Origin: Dictyocoela muelleri
Taxonomy: Eukaryota > Microsporidia
Direction of reading: 5' to 3'
NCBI GenBank assembly: GCA_016256075.1
Contig: SDVU01000267.1
Span: 1 to 16,323 of the forward strand
DNA: 16,323 nucleotides
Position numbers and translations under genes: made by a program. Positions 1 to 7,987 of this stretch are shown here, in pieces (positions within the stretch are counted from its first letter, which is position 1; each line of letters opens with the position of its first letter). Under the pieces are notes generated by a model. That model was not told where the DNA came from. It made no database searches and worked only from the letters and a program-made list of their open reading frames with translations.

Positions 1-84
1 TATTAAAGAGTGACGTCAGCGGGATTCGAACCACGATACTTAAATTTTACATTCAAGAGTGTTAACCACTGAGCTATTTGGCCA
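1..84 (-). repeat. tRNA-like (Pol III A/B-box) repeat, copy 1
   Basis: Read on the minus strand, this carries a perfect Pol III A box (TAGCTCAGTGG, plus positions 66-76) and a perfect B box (GGTTCGAATCC, plus 22-32) at the spacing of an intronless tRNA gene. The cloverleaf is poor: the acceptor, D and T stems do not pair properly, and only a middle hairpin (CTTGAAT/ATTTAAG) closes. A near-identical copy lies at 5520-5603 with about 7 differences by eye. Both copies contain the palindrome TGACGTCA next to the 3' side. The likeliest reading is the head of a tRNA-derived SINE or a tRNA pseudogene rather than a working tRNA. A SINE body, if any, would lie before base 1. Confidence 0.6.
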
Positions 85-103
85 ATAAAAAAAAAAAAAA
101 TAT

Positions 104-187
104 AAAAAAATATAATCAGGTAAAAATTGATAAAAAAATATAATCAGGTAAAAATTAATAAAAAAATAAAATCAGGTAAAAATTGGT
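104..187. repeat. 28-bp tandem repeat, three units
   Basis: Three back-to-back 28-bp units start with a run of seven A, contain ATCAGGTAAAAATT and differ from each other by a few bases. The array sits directly beside the tRNA-like copy and its A-rich tract, so it may be a tail expansion of that element. It is non-coding. Confidence 0.8.
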
Positions 188-611
188 AAAAAGAGACTTA
201 TATTGTTATTTTATAAGCACGTTATGTGTGAAGCTAGACCCTTGCTAATAGGCAAAGTAAAAATTTCACAGTGATCCTAAAATCTTAATTTTTCAAAAAT
301 AAATATCGGCTGAGCCAACATTTACAAAACTTGGATGAACTTGGATTTGTTAAGCCTTGGTTAAATTAATTAAACGATAAAATGAAGTTATAAAATAAAA
401 AAATCCTATTAACTTTAGATAATGCCGAAGTTTATATTAAAGAAATATATTTATGAAGTAAAAACTTTTTTATCTCTTATTTAAGAAACACAACTTCAAA
501 TATTGGGAGTTATACATTCCTTTGCAAATATTAATAAAAAAGATAAAACTTGATTTTTAATCGCGATTTCATGATATTAAAACAAATTATGATTTTATAA
601 AAAATATAAGT
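188..611. other. AT-rich spacer without recognisable features
   Basis: No open frame, RNA gene or inverted repeat can be supported here. Frequent stops in all frames and long A/T runs suggest decayed intergenic DNA. Confidence 0.5.
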
Positions 612-1055
612 TTATCGATTTAATAAACTAATTTTTGAATCTTCGAATTTTGGCACACGAGAAATAGTTATAAATTGTTTTCGAAAATCTATTGAAAGCT
701 TAAAGAGCTTTATATACAAAAAATAGTCGAAGATGAAAAAACTGTAGAATGTATAAAATAAATCGATGACATGGATGTATTCATTGCAAAACTTAAAAAT
801 ATAAAAATATATTTTAGAAGCTTGAGTAGATTTTGTTATCAAGAATGTTCTCCTTCTTCTACAGAAGATTTAACACTTGTTAATAATTCTATTTTAATAA
901 AAAAAATAAACGTCTCGAAGAATTTAGAAATTTATATGAACTTGGAAGTTTTTTCTTTATAGATAATACCAAATACTAGAAATCGTATATTGACTAATAA
1001 AGAATTAAAGCCATCAAATATTGAAGAAAAACAGCAATACTTTTTTATATTGTAA
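612..1055 (+). pseudogene. Decaying protein-coding gene, unrecognised (weak cullin-like pattern)
   Basis: Three plus-strand frames in succession read like protein rather than random AT-rich DNA. The best piece is the 63-codon open stretch 771-962, with the upstream segment about 630-760 reading NFGTREIVINCFRKSIESL and then VEDEKTVECI in shifted frames. Joining needs at least one or two frameshifts and stops, so the gene is broken if real. The helix-like pattern, with LKSFIYKK followed by a conserved-looking RSLSRFCYQEC and then a L-T-L-V-N-N block, loosely resembles the N-terminal helical repeats of cullins. That resemblance is by eye only and has no invariant motif. Both flanks are repeats. 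The minus-strand frame over 612-842 is its shadow. The alternative is a chance open stretch or an old transposon fragment. Confidence 0.25.
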
Positions 1056-1178
1056 AAAACACACCTAAATTTGATTTATTATTTTTTCCAGGTATTTTAT
1101 ATTATCAGATTTTTTTTTTGAAAATTCTGATTCCGTTAGTGAGTAAGGAGAACTGTATATTTAAAATATATATGTTCA

Positions 1179-1505
1179 TGTTGAAAATATCTATAATTGT
1201 AAACCCGAAGAGTTATATTTAATTGTTTTGTAGACCTTTGTCCTCTGTGTTCAATATACTTCGCTTCTTGAATATAATCATTATTTAAATATAATTTTCA
1301 GTTTATCAATAACTCAGCAAAATACAGGTAATTATTGGCATTCCCAAATTTTTTTAGTTTTACTACATTTATTATAATAGTGCAATACCACTATTATTCT
1401 CATGCCTTGTAGAAAATGCATTTTTATGATAATATTAGACCAAATATTTCCTTTCCCAACCGAAACAATGTATCTCGCTTTTATATTTTTTAATCTTAAA
1501 TGTCA
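1179..1505 (+). repeat. LTR-like fossil repeat, copy 1
   Basis: This stretch aligns along its length with 5159-5506 in the same orientation. Matching blocks include ATCTATA, AACC..AAGAGTT, TTTATCAATRAYTCAGCA, ATACAGGTAATTA, ATATTAGACCAA and TTAAATGTCATT. By eye the two copies are only about 65-70% identical. The TGTT start and ATGTCA end fit a solo LTR of an old LTR element, but target duplications are not visible and no recognisable pol sequence follows. It could instead be the body of a SINE-like family. It is old and degenerate. Confidence 0.5.
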
Positions 1506-1968
1506 TTAACAAATCAAGATTAAAATAACGTAAAAGAAATGCAATTTATTCTAGGGTACTGACACAACTCAAATCATTTGGAGAAAAACCGAAGCTTGAG
1601 ATCAGATGCTCAAAGGTCAACACCTTTAGTGTAAAATTTAACTATCAGAGTTTGGATCGAGCTGGCGACGCATTTATAAATAATTGAGAATTATATTATT
1701 GGACAAGAAATATAGAACGAAAAAAAAAGTAATTTGGACAATAAGGTGCGGCAGATTAAGACCTAGCAAATTTTTTTATAATGGGCAGACAAGGCACTGC
1801 TTGGTGTAGACATTTGAGTGGTTTCGTATTGCAAAAACAACTAGTAAAGTTAAAAATTCATAGGAAAAGATTGATTAGTCCTGTTGAGTTGAAATAAAAC
1901 AAAAATCATGTATAAAGAATATCTAAATAGCTTATGAACGACGTATAACTCGAAAACAAAAAAAGAAT
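1506..1968. other. Degenerate stretch downstream of the LTR-like repeat
   Basis: Base composition is less AT-rich at about 1580-1830 than in the surroundings, and short open stretches occur in all plus frames. I cannot assign any product. It may be decayed internal sequence of the element whose LTR-like repeat ends at 1505. Confidence 0.25.
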
Positions 1969-2305
1969 GTTCTAACCAAGCTTTCAGATTCCCTAAAAAA
2001 TAAAAAAACGCTATTCATGAGAGAAGGGGTAATAATTCTGATTTTAAATAAAGTCAAATTGTCAGGATAAATACAAATATGAAATTATTATGATGCATGA
2101 ACGAATTTCTATAGGAGTTTACAAAAATGGTTGCCAAGGGACCATTTTTTTTAGAACTCCTATATAAATTCGTTCATGCATCATAATAATTTCATATTTG
2201 TATTTATCCCGACAATTTGAGTTTATTTAAAATCAGAATTATTACCCCTTTTCTCATGAATAGCGATTTTTCTTCTTTTAGGGAATCCGAAAGCCTGGTT
2301 AGAAC
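1969..2305. mobile_element. Palindromic (foldback) MITE, TTGGTTCTA family
   Basis: The two halves are inverted copies almost to the centre. The left arm starts GTTCTAACCAAGCTTTCAG and the right arm ends CTGAAAGC-like then CTGGTTAGAAC, with about 150 bp per arm and only scattered mismatches. The centre is near 2110-2160, around ACCATTTTT. The right end, read inward, is TTGGTTCTAACCAGG and shares TTGGTTCTA with the palindromes at 4154, 9473 and 16222. No transposase is encoded, so it is a non-autonomous DNA element. A target duplication is not obvious. Transcribed, it would form a long hairpin. Confidence 0.8.
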
Positions 2306-2383
2306 CAAAAAGACTTAAGTTCACAATTGGAGACTAATCTCGGAGTTGGCAATATTGAATTTGTGTGCTAATATAGGGGTTCT

Positions 2384-2571
2384 CTATCAATTTAATAATT
2401 CGTTCTATCAATTTAATAATTCGTTCTATCAATTTAATTATGTCCGCAATCAATTTAATAATTGTTACAATAAATTTAATAATCGTTGTAATCAATTGTG
2501 TAATTGTTGCAATTAATTTAAAATCATTGCAATCAATTTAATAATCGTTGTAATCAATTTAATAATGTCTT
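2384..2571. repeat. 21-bp minisatellite, nine units
   Basis: There are nine consecutive units of 21 bp (one of 20). The consensus is close to CAATCAATTTAATAATCGTTG, and the first two units (CTATCAATTTAATAATTCGTT) are identical. Divergence grows along the array. The length is a multiple of three, but stops occur inside each unit, so it is not coding. Confidence 0.85.
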
Positions 2572-3050
2572 GACAAAAAATTTACCTTCCAATGATTTAT
2601 ATATTTTATAAATCGTCATTTGTAATTTTAAAGAAATACATCTTTTTCAATATTTAAAGCACTCAAATTTTTATAATTCTTAGCTTAATCATTATTTTCA
2701 ATGCGAAATGTGAATAATTCTAGAAATAACATATTTAACAAGAAAAGAAAAATTATACTTCTATGTTTTCATGTAACATTAATACTATGACATGATCTTT
2801 GCTGTGAAACACACATTTTTTAATAAAATATTTAGGATATAGTTTCATAAGAGATACTTAAGCACGCATTGGTTAGAACATTTTCTTGAATAAAAATTAT
2901 TTAGATAAACTTAAATAAACTTTTATTTTTCTAATTAATTTATAATAATTCGCATGGAAACGTGTGTAACTAAAAAAATTATCCTAATTCTTATTTAAAA
3001 TAAAATTTTTATAACATTAATTAAGACTTTTAAAGTGTTTTTTTTCATAT
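2572..3050. other. AT-rich spacer without recognisable features
   Basis: Nothing supportable is seen. The motif GGTTAGAACA near 2873 matches the end of the MITE at 1969-2305 but has no partner arm. Confidence 0.45.
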
Positions 3051-3299
3051 TTATAGACAAGTTTTACCATTCCCATATTTATTTTTTTAATGTTAAATCC
3101 ATATTCTCAAAGTTATAGAGATTTTTTCCATTTTACAGACCTATTTCTTTTAAATTTATAGATCTATCTTTTCGAAACTACAGACAGTTTTTTATAAAGT
3201 TATAGGCTTATTTTAGTGATGTAATAGACCATTTTTTAATTATAGGCTTATTTTTGTAGCTACGGACCATTTTCTCGAGTTATGGATCTTTTCTTTCGG
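3051..3299. repeat. Degenerate ~21-bp tandem repeat, about 11 units
   Basis: A unit close to TTATAGACCTATTTTTT followed by a short variable AAG-like spacer recurs about every 19-23 bp. Its head appears as TTATAGACAA, TTATAGAGA, TACAGACC, TTATAGATC, TACAGACAG, TTATAGGC, TAATAGACC, TATAGGC, TACGGACC and TTATGGATC. The units are diverged, so this is an old minisatellite. No coding frame passes through it. Confidence 0.65.
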
Positions 3300-4153
3300 T
3301 CTCAGCTTTATTTTATCTATGAATAAAAAATAAGCTCATCTTAAACAAAACTTAAATCCAAAAACACAAGATCTGTCGGTACTACTTCTTATAGCATTTA
3401 GTTTTTTTTTCTTGTGAAGAAAATATTACGAAATATACAAAAGAAAAATTTTCAGATAAACATACATACACTTTCAGTTTTCTAATAAGTCCCGAGAACT
3501 CGCTGAGAGATTTTTTAATTGAAAAAAATCTTAGCAATATACACGTAAACAAGATAATTCGAAACCTTACACCCTTAGACGACCATGTCTAAAAAATATT
3601 AAACTGCCAAATAAAAAAGTGTCAAATAATAATAAAACATTTTGTTTTTCCCTTGGCTTATCGTTTTTTTTCGCCCATGGGTGAAAAATCGATGTTCGTT
3701 TAGCGCAAAAATCCGTTTTTTACGAACTAGAATTAAAAATAAATAAATTATAATTTAATAATCAAAAAACTTTTTTTTTGTCTTTAAATTTGTAAATTTA
3801 AGTATCAAAAAAAATATTTTATGTGTATTACAATGTTTTACTAAAAAATTTTCTCATTCCCTTTTCAATGAGCCTTTTTAACCATTGAATATCAGATTTT
3901 ATGTTTTCTTTAAACTTAATTTGAGATAAAATTCAATTTATAAATAATTTAAAATAAAAAAGGATATTTTTTTAAGAATAATACGAATTTATCATCAATA
4001 CTCAGATGCCTAGCTTCGATACAGTAGATTTTTCTTTTCATGATATTAAAAATTTTACAAAAAAAATGTTATCATTTTATGCTGAAAATTGGGTTTACAT
4101 ATTCTACGTTTTCTGATTTTTCCAAAATATGTATTTTCTAGATTTGAAAATAG
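3300..4153. other. AT-rich spacer, no gene seen
   Basis: There is no open frame of note. A short palindrome around CCCATGGG lies near 3673-3681. A minus-strand open stretch of under 30 codons near 3845-3930 is too short to call. It is otherwise decayed AT-rich DNA. Confidence 0.45.
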
Positions 4154-4447
4154 TTGGTTCTACAACGGTTTGTGCCATTAAAAAAAATTGATGAGGGGTA
4201 ATGAAAGTATATTGTAAGAAGCATGAAATCGTCTGTTAAAAAAGGTCTCCAGTTTTGTTTTCTATATAAAGAAATTTTTCTAAACAATGACATTTTCTTT
4301 GTAAAAAAATGTCATTGTTTAGAAAAATTTCTTTATATAGAAAACAAAACCGAAGACCTTTTTTAACAGACGATTTCATGTTCTTTCAATATACTTTCAT
4401 TACCCCTCATCAATTTTTTTGAATGGCACAAACCGTTGTAGAACCAA
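4154..4447. mobile_element. Palindromic (foldback) MITE, TTGGTTCTA family
   Basis: This is an almost perfect inverted repeat with arms of about 145 bp. It begins TTGGTTCTACAACGG and ends CCGTTGTAGAACCAA, and meets at a small centre near 4295-4310. About five mismatches or indels by eye separate the arms, so it is recent or arm-homogenised. The block GAGGGGTAAT near the ends recalls AAGGGGTAAT in the 1969-2305 element, which supports a common family. No coding capacity is present. Confidence 0.85.
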
Positions 4448-5158
4448 ATAATTCGTTTTTTTAACATTATTATGTAGATTGATTTTATTTTTTATATTAT
4501 AAAAAAATAAATAATTTCATGTGGTAAAAATACCAATGATAGAAAAATTTAGCGATTATCGAAAGTCTTTATCTTTATATTCGTCAAATTTTCCTTCATT
4601 TTTCAATATGTGTATTATTGATTGCGTAAAAAGAAAATGGAATAACTGATAAATTTTATTTATGCGTTTTTTTGAATGCATCTTAAACGGCATTTCAAAT
4701 TCAGTTATAATATTTTCTTTTAAAATTTTAGTCAATTCGATAATTTTTTGTGTAATATCATAATATATTCATTTTCGGATTTACCAGACATTAGAATATA
4801 TATATTATAAGAAATGATTTGTTTAAAAATATTGTATGTATAACTAAAAATTGATAAAATTAGATGGTGTAAGTCTAAAAGTTCTATCTATCATAATAAT
4901 TTTCAAATTTTTTAAAAATGAATTTTTTTTCGAAATTACTAAAAAAATGAGAATCTATTATTACTTTCAAATACAGAATCTTTCTTAAAAATAATTCCCT
5001 ATATTTAACATAATTTAAATTAATAGGTGTACCATTGAAAATTTTTAGTTGATAATTATTATTTTATCTATTTCCTTTTATTGTATCTTTTATATAATTA
5101 ATGACAATAATATTATCTGTTATTAGGTCTTCATTATTAAAAAATTGATATATTACAT
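4448..5158. other. AT-rich spacer containing one broken small frame
   Basis: Apart from the minus-strand frame at 4556-4791, listed separately, no gene, RNA or repeat can be supported. Confidence 0.4.
4556..4791 (-). pseudogene. Small broken reading frame, unrecognised
   Basis: On the minus strand an ATG at 4791 opens with MSGKSENEYI. After one frameshift near 4760, an open run of about 60 codons follows (including ITEFEMPFKMHSKKRINKIY) to a TAA at 4556-4558. Residue use (charged, few low-complexity runs) is unlike the surrounding random AT-rich translation. An AT-rich TATA-like stretch precedes the ATG. The product would be about 78 residues, basic and probably helical. I recognise no family. 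It may be a dead or single-frameshift host gene, a sequencing indel in a live small gene, or chance. Confidence 0.3.
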
Positions 5159-5506
5159 GTTAACAACATCTATAGCTGTCAACCAGAAGAGTTGTCTTCC
5201 ACCATGGTCTGTGACTTTGGTTCTTGGTGTTCCAATAATAAGTCACTTCCTAAGCTACCCAGAAGCCCAGCTGTATACGCGATTTTCGTTTTATCAATGA
5301 TTCAGCAGGATACAGGTAATTAATGGCTTTTCATGATATTTTATTTATCACTACTTTTTGCCGAGATGCGTCACCGCACTCATCCTCACACATAAGAGAG
5401 TCCCTTATGCTTCATTGTCATATTAGACCAAGTCTTATTCCGCTATTATACACTGGAACAACTGTATATTATACTATAATCATATAGTTATGACCGCTTA
5501 ATGTCA
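5159..5506 (+). repeat. LTR-like fossil repeat, copy 2
   Basis: This starts TGTTAACAACATC and ends near TTAATGTCA. It is homologous to 1179-1505 in the same orientation. It is less AT-rich than its surroundings, with a block of normal composition around 5190-5420, so it is better preserved than copy 1. It lies 13 bp from the tRNA-like repeat at 5520. It may be a solo LTR next to a tRNA-like sequence. Alternatively, read on the minus strand, it may be the body of a composite with the tRNA-like part as its head. No target duplication is found. Confidence 0.55.
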
Positions 5507-5519
5507 TTCCCTCATTATT

Positions 5520-5603
5520 TATTTAAGAGTGACGTCAGAGAGATTCGAACCACGATACTTAAATTTTACATTTAAGAGTGTTAACCACTGAGCTATCTGG
5601 CTC
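5520..5603 (-). repeat. tRNA-like (Pol III A/B-box) repeat, copy 2
   Basis: This is about 92% identical to the repeat at 1-84. The minus strand shows a perfect A box (TAGCTCAGTGG) and a B box with one change at the end (GGTTCGAATCT). As in copy 1, the acceptor and T stems fail to pair, so a functional tRNA is unlikely. The middle hairpin CTTAAAT/ATTTAAG is perfect here. Its neighbour downstream on the minus strand is the LTR-like repeat 5159-5506. Confidence 0.6.
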
Positions 5604-5812
5604 AAATATATATTAGTAGAACTATGTGCCTGATCGATATCGATAATATCTCTAATGTTGTCTTATATTTGAAAGGCATGGTATCATTTCTTCATTAATT
5701 TATTAGAAATTTTCTTTTTTTGCCTTTGATTATTGCGAGTTTTTAAATTAGATTTTATGCCAAAGACAAATCTGAGTTTAAAAAAATTCATTTCTAAAAT
5801 ATAAAAAATGTT

Positions 5813-5878
5813 CAGGGCGCATCTAACAAATGTCTAGAGTGCACCAGTGCGCTCGGACGCACAGTTTGAGAAACACTG
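5813..5878 (-). mobile_element. hAT-like transposon terminus
   Basis: Read on the minus strand, this begins CAGTGTTTCTCAAACTGTGC. That is the classical hAT terminal form, CAGNG followed by TTCTCAAACT. An internal GC-rich imperfect hairpin (GTGCG...CGCAC) follows, which is common just inside hAT ends. The block is strikingly GC-rich against its surroundings. The matching second end and 8-bp target duplication are not found, so this is one end of a remnant that may run leftward to about 5640. Confidence 0.55.
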
Positions 5879-6024
5879 CACTAGAGAGTTATTTGAATAA
5901 GTCTTAAAAATAAAAGATTATGAAATATTAAAATTCCTTAAAATAAAAAATTTCTGCAAAATAAAAAAAAAATTCATTTCTTATTTATCGATTTTAATTA
6001 TTTACTTTTGAATAATAAGAATGA

Positions 6025-6294
6025 ATTAATAAATTTTTTAATAAGTAAATTTTTTTAATTAGTAAAATTTTAATTAGTAAGTTTTTTAATTAGTAAGTTT
6101 TTTAATTAGTAATTTTTTTAATTAATAAATTTACTAATTAGTAAATTTTTTAATTAGTAAGTTTTTTAATTAGTAAGTTTTTTAATTAATAAGTTTTTTA
6201 ATTAGTAAATTTTTTAATTAGTAAATTTTTTAATAAGTAAATTTTTTAATTAGTAATTTTTTTAATAAGTAAATTTTTTAATTAGTAAATTTTT
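6025..6294. repeat. AT-rich 16-bp minisatellite
   Basis: About sixteen copies of a unit close to TTTTTTAATTAGTAAG, with TAAA, TAAT and AATAAG variants and a few shortened units, form an array. It ends about 30 bp before the stop codon end of the lectin-like gene, so it lies in the gene's 3' flank. It is pure A/T apart from the G of TAGT/TAAG. Confidence 0.85.
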
Positions 6295-6323
6295 TTTTAT
6301 AAAATACAATAAACGAAAACATT

Positions 6324-6890
6324 TTAATAAGAATGACTCGTTGTTGTAGTTCTCCTGATGATTCGCTTTCCCAATTCCGTATCTGCTAAAGAGCTAGGAA
6401 ATGCATCAAGCAATGATCTCCTAACCCTAATTTTATTCACCAAAGGTGAACTATCAACTTCCTTTATAATAGGTTTCAACCCTATTGGAATTACCTCGAA
6501 AGACTGATTTTCATCATTGTCATCACATTTCAGCCTCTTAAAAAATTTATCCTTTTCTGAATATCCAATACAATCTCCCATAACATACAATTTATATGAT
6601 CCATCAGAACCAAGTGCTACTATAAACAACTGATTTCTTTTCATTTTCTTGTTATGCCAATAAGTAAGCTTAGTCTTACTATTTTGAATATCAAAAATTT
6701 CCCTATTTTTATTCTCAGCAACAATATATGTCATCTGATTGTCACTTTCTTTCTCAAAAGAATATGTATCAGCCTCTTCCAATGGTACGAGTAGAGGTAC
6801 TCTTTCTTCCTCCCCACCCATATAAAGATCAGAATTTTTCATTTTTAGTCGAAATTTAAAACACAAAACAACACTCAACAATAAATACAT
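6324..6890 (-). CDS. Ricin-B-lectin-like (beta-trefoil) secreted-type protein
   Basis: This is the only long intact frame in the window: 188 residues, intronless. Residues 1-11 (MYLLLSVVLCF) are hydrophobic and could be a short signal sequence or anchor, although the basic stretch KFRLKMK follows rather than precedes it. A second ATG at residue 17 (plus 6842) has an A at -3 and would give a protein without that leader; I keep the longer start because it is the first ATG and hydrophobic. Residues about 54-135 look like beta-trefoil repeats of the ricin-B/QxW type: FDIQ at 66-69, NQLF at 86-89, CIGY at 107-110 and NQSF at 128-131 sit at trefoil-like spacing. Such secreted lectin-like proteins are common in microsporidia, where carbohydrate binding at the host or spore surface is assumed rather than proven. 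The acidic N-terminal part (25-45) and basic C-terminal tail (153-188) lie outside the fold. No neighbouring gene shares its direction. The fold assignment is by eye. Confidence 0.6.
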   Translation of the reverse strand: MYLLLSVVLCFKFRLKMKNSDLYMGGEEERVPLLVPLEEADTYSFEKESDNQMTYIVAENKNREIFDIQNSKTKLTYWHNKKMKRNQLFIVALGSDGSYKLYVMGDCIGYSEKDKFFKRLKCDDNDENQSFEVIPIGLKPIIKEVDSSPLVNKIRVRRSLLDAFPSSLADTELGKRIIRRTTTTSHSY

Positions 6891-6909
6891 ATGTTAATTT
6901 TTTTATGTT

Positions 6910-6925
6910 CTTTTATATTTATACC
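6910..6925 (-). promoter_or_regulatory. TATA-like box upstream of the lectin-like gene
   Basis: On the minus strand, GGTATAAATATAAAAG lies about 20-35 bp before the first ATG (6890). The short 5' leader would fit the compact promoters of microsporidia. In such AT-rich DNA the match is weak evidence. Confidence 0.35.
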
Positions 6926-6929
6926 TGTA

Positions 6930-7435
6930 ACACAAGCCATCGATAAAGGTTTTATTGGTCTATTATTAAAAATAAAGTTTATTTTATAAACATGTTTAAG
7001 ATTGTCATATGATAATATTTTTAACTGGCTCGATATAAAGCTTAAATTGAATTAGTTTAAATTTTTGAAAATTAAATTTTGAATTTAGTTTATAAATTGC
7101 GTTAGATGAATCTATTGAATTCAAAAGGATCTTAAAATACGTTTAATTAATTTTTTAATCAACATAAAAATAACTTAAATTATTGTATAAATTGTTTTTG
7201 TTTTCTTCAATCAGGTGTTTAATGAATAATCATTTAGAATTTAATAATATGAAAAAAATTATTTATATTAAATAGTATAAAATTGTAAACATAAATATTT
7301 TTCATCGATAAATTTTGAAGTAACTTTTATAGATCCTTAATTCTTTTTTTATAATAAAGAATTTTAAATTATAACAAATCAGAAAACTTTAAAATTTTAA
7401 TATTTGATTTATTTTAATAAAATCTTTAATTCTGA
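6930..7435. other. AT-rich spacer without recognisable features
   Basis: No gene, RNA or repeat is seen. This is the upstream flank of the lectin-like gene. Confidence 0.45.
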
Positions 7436-7987
7436 TCGGTTTTTTCCTATCAGTTAAACTGTCGATTTATTACCCTAATTATAAAAGAATAAAATATCAG
7501 ATCAATAAATTATAAAAAGTTATCATTTGCAGAAGTGTTTTCATCATTCATTTAGATTGCTTATGAGAGAGAAGTTTCTACTTACCTTATGCTTTTGAGT
7601 TTTAACCTAAGCCTGTTGCACAATGACAATATTCTTTGAATAGTGACGGATTTATCAGATTTTAAAAGTATATAATTTGTTAACTGTTTTAAATAATGTC
7701 TTTTTACATTACAGACACCTTGATTAAATCCTTTTTAAATAATTAAGTAACTAAAATTGTATAAAAAACTAATAAATCAGAACATACTCACCCAGTGTAA
7801 TTTTAAAGTCTAAAAAGAAGCTATTCTTTAGAATTATAACGTATTATAAAAAGTCGGAGAGATTATAGATAACAAGCTAGGATGTAACATCGATTGTTTT
7901 TTATAATTACTATCAATTCATTATAATAATTTAAATACTTTTTTTCACGCAGAAATCATCGATATTTTATAAACTCTATTAATACTA
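7436..7987. repeat. Dispersed repeat family, copy 1 (left part, split by hAT)
   Basis: The first 220 bp (TCGGTTTTTTCCTATCAG, then AAACTGTCGATTTATTACCC, ending near 7660) are about 80% identical to 8577-8822. The remainder (7720-7987, with ATTAAATCCTTTTTAA and AAGTCGGAGAGATTATA) aligns more weakly with 10688-10960. The unit continues after the hAT insertion at 8529-8576. It encodes nothing I recognise. The direct repeats could be LTRs of a small element or a tandem duplication; the data do not decide. Confidence 0.55.

Noticed and set aside
1-84. Functional tRNA gene
   Set aside because: A and B boxes are perfect, but the acceptor, D and T stems do not pair and no proper anticodon arm with U33 can be placed. 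The second copy fails in the same way.
612-842. Minus-strand open frame of 76 codons
   Set aside because: Low-complexity Phe/Tyr/Ile-rich translation antisense to the better plus-strand stretch; treated as a shadow.
2384-2571. CRISPR-like array
   Set aside because: Units are contiguous with no unique spacers and the sequence is eukaryotic-type AT-rich DNA; it is a minisatellite.
3666-3688. Short palindrome around CCCATGGG as a regulatory site
   Set aside because: Only about 20 bp with a mismatch, and no gene adjacent to it.
1179-5506. A single LTR element with 1179-1505 and 5159-5506 as its two LTRs
   Set aside because: The two repeats are only about 65-70% alike and no pol-like sequence is recognisable between them. 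Two independent old copies is the simpler reading.
5813-5878. A complete 66-bp hAT-derived micro-element (CAG...CTG ends)
   Set aside because: The left CAG has no hAT-like continuation and no 8-bp target duplication flanks the block; kept only as one terminus.
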